In this document: positions 57,508 to 64,000 of the stretch, piece by piece
Layout: the number at the start of each line of letters is the position of its first letter
Position numbering within the stretch: the stretch's first letter is position 1
Origin: Semisulcospira habei
Lineage: Eukaryota > Mollusca > Gastropoda > Semisulcospiridae
Assembly: GCA_036245525.1 (NCBI GenBank)
Contig: BTPG01000001.1
Location: forward strand, 216,968,621 to 217,032,620
DNA length: 64,000 nt
Direction of reading: 5' to 3'
Program-made: the position numbers and the translations under genes
The notes under the pieces: model-generated
What the model was told of the DNA's origin: nothing
The model's input: only the letters and a program-made list of their open reading frames with translations
The model's database searches: none

Positions 57508-58056
57508 CGTTTGGCATCCTGTCTCGGAAGACAATGGAGTATATGCGCTTGCTGGGTCAGTCACTGGAGTGACCTCTCCAGGTCACAAGCCTGGGCAAAG
57601 TGTATGGAGATCATGGGGTGCCCAGTCGTCAAGATCCCCCTCTCGGCCTTGCTGATGTATCCAAAGGAATGCAAAGCAGTACGTTTGGCACCAGTTTGGC
57701 TGCAGGAGCTGCCAGAACAGTGCGTGAATACAGGCAACTGTCTGCCTTTGGGGCTCCACTCCTGATTTGAAGGGTTTACTCCCCCATATTTGGCCGTTGG
57801 ATCCAACCTGATCTCCTCCGTCCTCTAGCCGTTGGCTGTCAGAAACAGCTCATCCACCTAGTGGTGCAATGTGAACACCACCCCCTCACGTGGTTTAGCC
57901 CACCAGCTGAGGTGGTTTGCCAGGGTGTGGCGCTTGGAGCCAACACGAGAGAGATTAAGGAGATGGATGAGGACCAGTGATGCCCGTCCGTCCTATGTAG
58001 GACGCAGCTGCCGAACAGCAAAGGTGCTACCTCTATCCAGAGCCCCCCTACACCCC
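57508..58056. mobile_element. Unclassified 549-bp insertion with 8-bp TSD
   Basis: Flanked by ATATAGTT (57500-57507, 58057-58064) and absent from the E1 homologue. The ends (CGTTTGGCAT and CTACACCCC) are not inverted repeats. Neither a poly-A tail nor a coding domain is visible. It interrupts the small paralogous gene 1 of E2. Confidence 0.65.
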
Positions 58057-58124
58057 ATATAGTTCACTCACCAACAAATCAACCACTTCCCTGGTATGTG
58101 TCTTAAGGTCTTGTGCTCATGCTG

Positions 58125-58466
58125 CAGGTGTAATATCACTTTATTGACAGTAACAAATTCAATATAATCATGTTGTTTTCTTAGATGGTAGAATATGTGT
58201 AAACACATACTCTCAAACCAGTCACAGTTAGCATCATAAACTATAAAATCTTGTGTCTTTAGATCAACAGTCTTGTAATCATAACGTGGTGGACTATTAG
58301 AATACCCAAAAGTTACATTATATGCCATATATATCTTCGTTGGTGTTGAGAGTTTTATCATAGGCTCAAACGGTGTGTTTAACTTGTGTTTTTAAGTCAC
58401 AAAAATGCTCAACGCCTCTGAAGCTCTCTGTGATATCAAACGCTCGCCCGCTTTGTCTGTCCATCA
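58125..58466 (-). pseudogene. Small paralogous gene of E2
   Basis: Homologous to E1 32883-33144 and 32525-32847: start near MMDRQSGRAFDITESF (58466), body MAYNVTFGYSNSPPRYDYK, end VTVNKVILHLQHE. Shifted near the start. Remains of the neighbouring paralogue flank the 549-bp insertion. Confidence 0.5.
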
Positions 58467-58495
58467 TTTTTTATGGACAAAAACAAAAGGTTAAA

Positions 58496-59101
58496 TTAAT
58501 TCACTAACCCATACCCTGTAGGCTGATCTGTCTTTAAAATAAGCTTTAGATGCTTAGTCAATTTCAGTTTCTTTTTCACAATGTCTCGTTCATGTTTGTT
58601 GGGGATGACATCGTTCTCTCTGAGACAGTCTTCAAAGCTGTCACGATCTTTACAGTAAAACAAACAGATGAACTTTAACTTCTCATGAAAATCTTTTAGT
58701 ACAGCATTATATTTTTGAGTGAGAATCCATACACTAATGTTTGCATGCCTGCCACTAAAAGCAAGTTCTGCTAATGTGTTTCTCTTCTTAACAATATCCT
58801 TATCTGCAGAGCAGTCATCGACTATGAACAGGGTTGGCTGTCCTTCAAATTTCTTGTAATAATACTGCAGGTAGTCTTTCAGTTTTTTCTCAGGGTCAAC
58901 TAAGTGAATGTTGCTGTCAGTCCAAATGAATGAACGGTTGTGATAAGCTTTGTTGTGTTTGATCGTAGGACAAAATATTACAATGTTTTCGAAATGACAG
59001 ATGTATCTTGTTTGTAAGAGGTTAAGAACAAATTCAGTTTTTCCACAGCCTGTGGCGCCACAAAACAAGCCACAGTGTGGGTCAAGTGTCATCAAGTTCA
59101 T
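58496..59101 (-). CDS. Packaging ATPase of E2, intact
   Basis: ATG at 59101 (MNLMTLDPHCG), 202 residues. Walker A GATGCGKTEFV, Walker B LFIVDDCSA, WILTQKYNAV, C-terminus KLILKTDQPTGYGLVN. Family role: DNA translocation into the capsid. It ends directly upstream (on the minus strand) of the small paralogue, and its start lies 19 bp from the end of the capsid gene. Confidence 0.9.
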   Translation of the reverse strand: MNLMTLDPHCGLFCGATGCGKTEFVLNLLQTRYICHFENIVIFCPTIKHNKAYHNRSFIWTDSNIHLVDPEKKLKDYLQYYYKKFEGQPTLFIVDDCSADKDIVKKRNTLAELAFSGRHANISVWILTQKYNAVLKDFHEKLKFICLFYCKDRDSFEDCLRENDVIPNKHERDIVKKKLKLTKHLKLILKTDQPTGYGLVN

Positions 59102-59120
59102 TTTAAAACACAATATTATT

Positions 59121-60383
59121 TTAATACAAATGTCCACTTAGCCTGCTTTCTGCAATATTGAGTTGAGAGTCAAAAATCAGATACAAATATATATTTATTG
59201 CTCCAGCTGTTTCAGTCTTTTTTTGTATTTGGATTGTAATTCCGTCACTACCGTTTTCAACAGTATGACCTGACCCATGTAGATAATCATCGTCTGTACT
59301 ACGCAGGTCTAGCCATAGTGCATACTTGTCTGTCAGGTATTGAGCGATTCTTACGTCATACAAATGCAGATCTTTAGATGCTATGTTTGCTGGTTTTTCT
59401 CTAAGCCTTCCGCCTGCAAAATATTTTGTGATCTCATCATAGTGCTGGTATGCCTGCATTCCCGACGCGAAGACTTGATTTGGGTGTCCTTCGATAGTGC
59501 AGGATAAATGTGTAATTTTCGGATTATAGAATTTTCCTGAATCTCTTTTCAATGGATTTTTAGGTTCAATAAACAACATCAGTATACCTTTCAGTGACCT
59601 GGCTGGTGTGTTAAGGTTTATGTTCCACATTGTATCAGCTTTGTCTTTGGGTATTGTACTGTGTCTTATCACACGGTCATAATAAATCGGTAGTCTTGAC
59701 TGGTACTGATTTTGTATGAGAGTAGCTAAATGAGCATGTGTGACAATTTCATATTCCAAAGAGATGTTAGAGATCTTGTATGTTGCATCTGTGTCAGTTG
59801 ATTTAATAACTTTGGAGTAGTCATTAAAGATTAGTTCAAAGCTCAGGCAATCATTCAGTGCTCCTTGGTAATAAGGCAAATGTGCTGTTAGGATTTCAAA
59901 TTCAAGTGGAATGCAAAATCTATTTCCATATGTTTCTGCCACAATAACGTCCTTGGCTTCTGTTGTTGATTTATCTGATGCATTGATTCTGAGTTTGGCA
60001 ACATTATCAGCCTGTATGCCTTGGTAAATACGGTCTTCTCTTTCTTCACTTGTAAGCCACAAATCTTCGTAACAGTAGAACACATCGGAATCGTCAAGAC
60101 TAAACACTTCCTGTCCTTCAAGTTTAACTTTAATATTCTTAATAATTGCTCTACCTAGGTTGTCAACTAGTGTTCTTTTGTCATCTGTGTCTGATGAAAG
60201 TTCAATATTAAATGCAATAACGTCACTGGGGCCTAGGTTTGGAAACTTAACAGTAAGAATTTGGTTTTGATCTATGGAGCTAGGATTGTTAGTGACGACA
60301 ATTGATTGTCTAATGCCCTTAACACCAAAAGGTTCACGTAGTTTTCTGTATGGGTCTAACTTTGATCCGTAGGACTGTGTCAT
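59121..60383 (-). CDS. Candidate major capsid protein of E2, intact
   Basis: ATG at 60383 (MTQSYGSKLDPYRKLREP), 420 residues, open to 59121. Beta-rich, no TM, with YYQGALNDCLSFELIFNDYS and MWNINLNTPARSLKGILMLF as conserved blocks. Compared with E1 it lacks eight residues after GPSDVI. The intact state of both capsid and ATPase contrasts with the rest of E2. Capsid identity is inferred from position, size and family recollection. Confidence 0.65.
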   Translation of the reverse strand: MTQSYGSKLDPYRKLREPFGVKGIRQSIVVTNNPSSIDQNQILTVKFPNLGPSDVIAFNIELSSDTDDKRTLVDNLGRAIIKNIKVKLEGQEVFSLDDSDVFYCYEDLWLTSEEREDRIYQGIQADNVAKLRINASDKSTTEAKDVIVAETYGNRFCIPLEFEILTAHLPYYQGALNDCLSFELIFNDYSKVIKSTDTDATYKISNISLEYEIVTHAHLATLIQNQYQSRLPIYYDRVIRHSTIPKDKADTMWNINLNTPARSLKGILMLFIEPKNPLKRDSGKFYNPKITHLSCTIEGHPNQVFASGMQAYQHYDEITKYFAGGRLREKPANIASKDLHLYDVRIAQYLTDKYALWLDLRSTDDDYLHGSGHTVENGSDGITIQIQKKTETAGAINIYLYLIFDSQLNIAESRLSGHLY

Positions 60384-60423
60384 TTTATTATGCAAAAATC
60401 AAAAATATTAAATTAATAAAACA
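60384..60423. promoter_or_regulatory. Divergent promoter of E2
   Basis: Counterpart of 14171-14212, with TTTATTATGCAAAAATCAAA conserved. Confidence 0.5.
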
Positions 60424-61436
60424 ATGGCAGCGGGAGATTTAACCATGATGATATTGAAATGGATGTCATTAATGATGCTAGTGCAACAGATATGACAGAT
60501 ATGACTGGTACAAAGAATACTTTCAGTTTACGCCACAAACTTTTAGAAAGCAAAGTGAACTCGTTTTATGATCATGTTGGTGACCGCCCAGACAATATAG
60601 ATCCTAATCAGTTTGAACTTGATGACAAGGGCCATTTATATTTAAACACTGTTGACAAAGGAAAAGTACAATTAACTAACAAAAAAGACCCTGGTAAGTT
60701 TAGAGATTTAAGTACAATCAAAGGTGAAGGTGGTGTTGGTGCCATGCGTCAACTTGGTATTGGAGATAAAAAAGTTACCACCTCGTCTTGCTAGTACCCT
60801 TCATGATGTACAAACAAGGTTGCCAACTGGACAAGAAATTGAAATGACTGAAGTAACTAGACTGCCAGAATTAGCCAACACAGTAATACAAGAAACTTCA
60901 TTTACAGAAGGGCAAATAAATGAGGCTATGAAAACAATAGAAGACTCTCCTTTGACAATGCGGGAGTTAGTGGGCTTGGATAAAACACTGCAGTCAATCA
61001 GAGGTGAGCTGGTGAATAATGTAGCCAAACTAGGTGAGCTTGATAATCACATTGAAAGAGAAAAAGAAAAATTAGCTAAAGCTGAGGATGAGAATTATGA
61101 CACAGAAATGAAAGAAAGAATACAACACAGATTAAATGATTTGAAGATAGAAAGATCAGCATGACTAGAAGTGATTGAAATTGGGAAATAAAAACTGAAA
61201 ACACAGGTCAACAGGATTAGAGAAACTATTCAAAAAATACTTCACGAAGACACAACTTTGGCTGAGAGATTGAAAACACTTTTCAGAGAGCAGGGTATCA
61301 CTATTGCAAGTTTAATTACTGCTCTTGGATTTATTATCAGTACTGTTGTGTTAGCTGTAACAGGTGGTGGTAGCAGCCCTCCTCCACCAGCACCTCCAGC
61401 TCCAACTGACCCAAAAGATTTACAGGCATGGGTAAA
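60424..61436 (+). pseudogene. Coiled-coil / TM gene of E2, truncated by the DIRS-like element
   Basis: ATG at 60424, but a one-base loss shifts the frame at once. Pieces: VGDRPDNIDPNQFELDDKG, a shift near 60.77 kb, PTGQEIEMTEVTRLPELANT, in-frame TGA at 61162-61164 (also present in E1), LKTLFREQGITIASLITALG (TM) and a Pro-rich linker up to 61436, where homology stops. Confidence 0.65.
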
Positions 61437-61764
61437 GTGGTGTTTAGGCGAGGGAGGAGTGATAAACATAATTTAAACGGAGGGAAAAAGCACTGAATGC
61501 GTGGGTGGGGGGCGGTGTCCAGTAGTACCAAGTACTGAGTAGGCGGGGGAATTTCCCGACTGTGGAATGCTATGATGAGAGATGGAGATTGTGAGAGAGA
61601 TAAAGGGTGGGAAAGTCTGGAGGGGGTGAGTGCGTAGGCGAGTATGAGAGGCGTGAGAGTGAGTGGGAGGTGGATGCGTGGGCGGTTACAGTAGTGACTA
61701 GGGGACGATACGGAATAGTGCGCCAGTCAGCAGCGCAGCAGTCAGAGGACAGCTAGAATTTGAA

Positions 61765-62773
61765 ATGGCTCTCAAATCAGCGAGAAAGAAGGCTCTACTG
61801 AAAAATAGTGAGATGGACCATATTTTCCGTGACTGGGGCCTCGACGAAGAGGTGCAGAGTGCCCTGATCAGAGAAAAATTCATCTCTAGGCAAGCACTAC
61901 TGCTAATGTCTGACGAAGACATTGACGCTCTTTCGCTGAAACGTGGGGACAGAGTAGTGCTCCGTGCAGCGGTGGCCAAATTCCAAGTGGACAACGGCGG
62001 TGGCCCACTGTGCGGCGGACTGGGAGGAGTGTCGGACAACAGCGGCAGTAGAGCGTCACAGACCTTGCAGTACACACCACAGCGGTGCCGGGCTGGGTGA
62101 ACTGTTGCGCGACAGCCTGTGCGTCAGTGGCAACAGTAGCGGGGGTGTAGCAAAAAGTGGCCGGACCCCGTTACGTATAGTAGATTTTCTGTCTTCAGCG
62201 GCAGTGGCAGAGGAAGAAGTGGCACTTGGGGGTGGTGTCACTATAAAGGTGAACAGCAAACCGAAGTTGGACAAGGTTTCCCCCGCACACTGGATAGTGG
62301 CAAACAGCCGTATTATGGCGGCCCTTATGGACAAACCCACACCGGGTTTCACGCCGCACGCCTACCTCAAGTACTCGGCGATGGTGGGGGAGCTGGCGGC
62401 CAGATACACCTGGCAAAGTGTCCTGCTGTTCGACGATGAGTATCGTCAGCGGCAAGCGGCCGAAGCATTCCAGTGGGGCACGGATGCCCCACACCTGTCC
62501 ACAGTGGTGCTGCGCGACCGTACTGCGCAATCTGCGATCCCCGCTGGCTCACCTGCTCGCAGAACAGGAGGAGGGGCGGCCGGACCGCGCCCACAACGCC
62601 CCATCGGCCCCTCTGGCAGGGAAGTGTGCCTGCAGTACAACAGAGGGTACTGCACCTACGGCGCACGCTGCAAGCTGGACCATGTGTGTGCCACCTGCGG
62701 AAGAGATCACCCGGCGCGGGAACATCGTGACACACCTGCAGCAGCGGCAGGGGACAAACACGGGACAGCCTAG
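61765..62773 (+). pseudogene. Gag-like gene of the DIRS-like element
   Basis: Frame 1 starts MALKSARKKALLKNSEMDHI and holds a SAM-like helical region (RQALLLMSDEDIDALSLKRG). A frame change near 62.05-62.09 kb leads to frame 2 with GLGELLRDSLCVSG, LDKVSPAHWIVANSRIMAAL and FTPHAYLKYSAMVGELAARY. It ends with a CCCH-type finger (CLQYNRGYCTYGARCKLDHV, then CATCGRDHPAREH). It likely binds the element's RNA. The frame change may be a mutation or recoding. Confidence 0.65.
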
Positions 62774-64000
62774 GACACAGCGCAGCAGGTTGCACAAGGC
62801 GAGGTAGGCCCCACCCATTTTAGCACTTCTTACCATAGCCCGTATCCTGCACTAAGTCCATACAACTGTCAATTGTTAGGTTCTGGAGCGTCCATTAGTT
62901 CTAAGCTTTTAGTGTGGCAAGACGAATTAGCTTCTGATAAAGACAAAAACTTTCTCCTTGAAGGTATCGAACATGGGTTTTATATCACGGACAAGCATCA
63001 GACTGTTAGATCTGTAGAGCAGAAAAATCACACATCTGCCTTAAAAAACAGAGTAGCGGTAGAAAAGGAGCTCATCGATCAGATAAACAAAGGTCATTAT
63101 AAGTCGTAGCATCTCAAAAACCAACCTTAATTAGCGCTTTGGCTGCGATCCCAAAAGACGACAATAGCATACGCCTGATACACGACGGCAGCAAGCCTGT
63201 AGGACATGCAATGAACGATTACTCAGTACCTGAGACAGTAAAATTCCAGACTCTAGCGGACGCGTGCGGACTAGCCAAGTCCGGCTACTGGTGCGCGAAA
63301 GTTGACCTTAAGGCGGCATACCGATCTGTGTGTATCCATCCAGATAATTACCAAGTCACAGGCCTAAAATGGATTTTTACCGGCGAGCAGAAGCCCACAT
63401 ACCTGTTCGATAGTAGGCTACCCTTTGGTAGTAATGTGGGCCCTTCGCACTTTCACAGACTCTCGCAGGCAGTTCGCAGATGTATGTTACGGCGCGGCAT
63501 GACAGGGATAGTAGCGTATATTGACGATTTCTTCATAGCAGCTAAGTCCAAAGAGGAATGCACTCAAATGATGATGACGCTCATTGCCCTTTTACGTAGA
63601 TTAGGTTTCAATATTAGCTGGCCTAAGGTGGTGGGGCCTACACAAACCATTACTTTTCTCGGGATCCAGATCTGCACCCGCACAAGCACCTTGTCATTGG
63701 GCGACGACAAGCTACAGCAACTTCACAAACGCTTGCAGCAGTTTCAAGGCAAAACACGCGCGACAAAGCAAAGCTTGCAGTCACTAGCAGGGTCCCTTAA
63801 CTGGGCGTGTCAAGCCGTCAAGGGAGGAAAATTTTTTCTCAGGCGGATTCTTGATACGATTAAACCCCTTCAGCAGCAAAGGCATAAATCGAGACTCTCA
63901 CGGGAGTTTCATGCAGACTTACAGTGGTGGCTATCTTACATGCATGTTTTTAATGGCACTGTGTATTATGACTCACAAAGCAAGGAACATGTCCATGTTG
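62774..64000 (+). pseudogene. Pol (RT and start of RNase H) of the DIRS-like element, incomplete
   Basis: After the gag stop TAG (62771-62773) the same frame stays open through GSGASISSKLLVWQDELAS and KNRVAVEKELIDQINKGHY. A one-base loss near 63101 then moves the RT into frame 1 (from 63103). The RT core holds IRLIHDGSKPVGHAMNDY, KVDLKAAYRSVCIHPDNY, YIDDFFIAAKSKEE, TFLGIQICTRT and SLAGSLNWACQAVKGGKFFL. It runs off the window. Confidence 0.75.

Larger units (their letters stand above)
50295..61436. mobile_element. Polinton copy E2, circularly permuted relative to E1, interrupted
   Basis: Contains homologues of E1 22626-33777 followed directly by homologues of E1 12887-15125, in the same orientation, with 19 bp between ATPase and capsid genes. 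No TIR is seen. The E1 genes from 15.1-22.2 kb are not in view. The left limit is the break in the I-type LINE near 50294, followed by AGAATAGAGATAG. On the right E2 is cut at 61436 by a DIRS-like element and may resume beyond the window. Confidence 0.85.
61437..64000 (+). mobile_element. DIRS/Ngaro-like retroelement, 5' part
   Basis: A G-rich leader (61437-61764) precedes a gag-like region and an RT. The RT has KVDLKAAYRSV, LPFGSNVGPSHFHRL and YIDDFFIA, as in DIRS-order elements. Known members carry a tyrosine recombinase and split direct repeats, which would lie beyond the window. It starts where E2 homology ends, so it probably inserted into E2. Confidence 0.7.

Overview
The window looks like genomic DNA of a marine invertebrate, most likely a mollusc. 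It has intron-split host coding sequence, long microsatellites, a tRNA-headed SINE, several non-LTR retrotransposons, a solo LTR, a DIRS-like element and two copies of one Polinton/Maverick family. The taxon is inferred from the repeat content and is not proven.

Layout. 1-11.4 kb: a foldback repeat, a SINE, a decayed Tc1/mariner transposase, then two host exons of an SUMF1/SUMF2-type (formylglycine-generating-enzyme family) gene at 2810-2960 and 11135-11190. Between them lies an 8.2 kb intron with microsatellites and a solo LTR (8011-9131, TSD ATGTA). 11418-35157: a complete Polinton (copy E1) with about 1.2-1.3 kb terminal inverted repeats, 5'-AG/TC-3' ends and a 6-bp target duplication TCAGCC. 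It sits in the next intron of the same host gene. It holds a candidate capsid gene, candidate virion and membrane-protein genes, a DDE integrase, a protein-primed type DNA polymerase B and a packaging ATPase. Two non-LTR retrotransposons are nested in it: 18579-21882, with a 12-bp TSD, and 27666-31560, with an 11-bp TSD. Without them E1 is about 16.5 kb. Nearly every E1 gene carries a stop, frameshift or insertion.

35.2-44.6 kb: intergenic or intronic repeats (foldback family, SSRs, 129-bp tandem duplication, LINE scraps, a decayed minus-strand ORF). About 44.7-50.29 kb: a decayed I/nimbus-like LINE (CCHC gag-like ORF1, endonuclease, RT, RNase H start). It contains a second LINE 3' end (47277-48092) and a C24-A44 tract. 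About 50.3-61.44 kb: a second Polinton copy (E2) whose gene order is a circular permutation of E1. In E2 the ATPase gene abuts the capsid gene with 19 bp between them and no TIR, whereas in E1 these two genes lie at opposite ends. E2 has its own insertions: a LINE 3' fragment, a SINE and an unclassified 549-bp insert. 61.44-64 kb: the 5' part of a DIRS/Ngaro-like retroelement (SAM-like and CCCH-finger gag, RT with YIDD). It interrupts E2 and runs off the window.

How the genes fit together. In Polintons the integrase inserts the element, PolB copies it by protein priming, the ATPase packages DNA, and the capsid proteins are thought to form particles. Here the conserved small membrane-protein cassette next to the integrase, and the coiled-coil/TM gene divergent from the capsid gene, are probably virion or membrane components, but this is inferred only from position and composition. 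I could not find an adenain-like protease. The most interesting observation is the E1/E2 permutation. Next are the conserved but unassigned cassette, the lesions shared by both copies, and the host splice acceptor that directly follows about 50 GT repeats.
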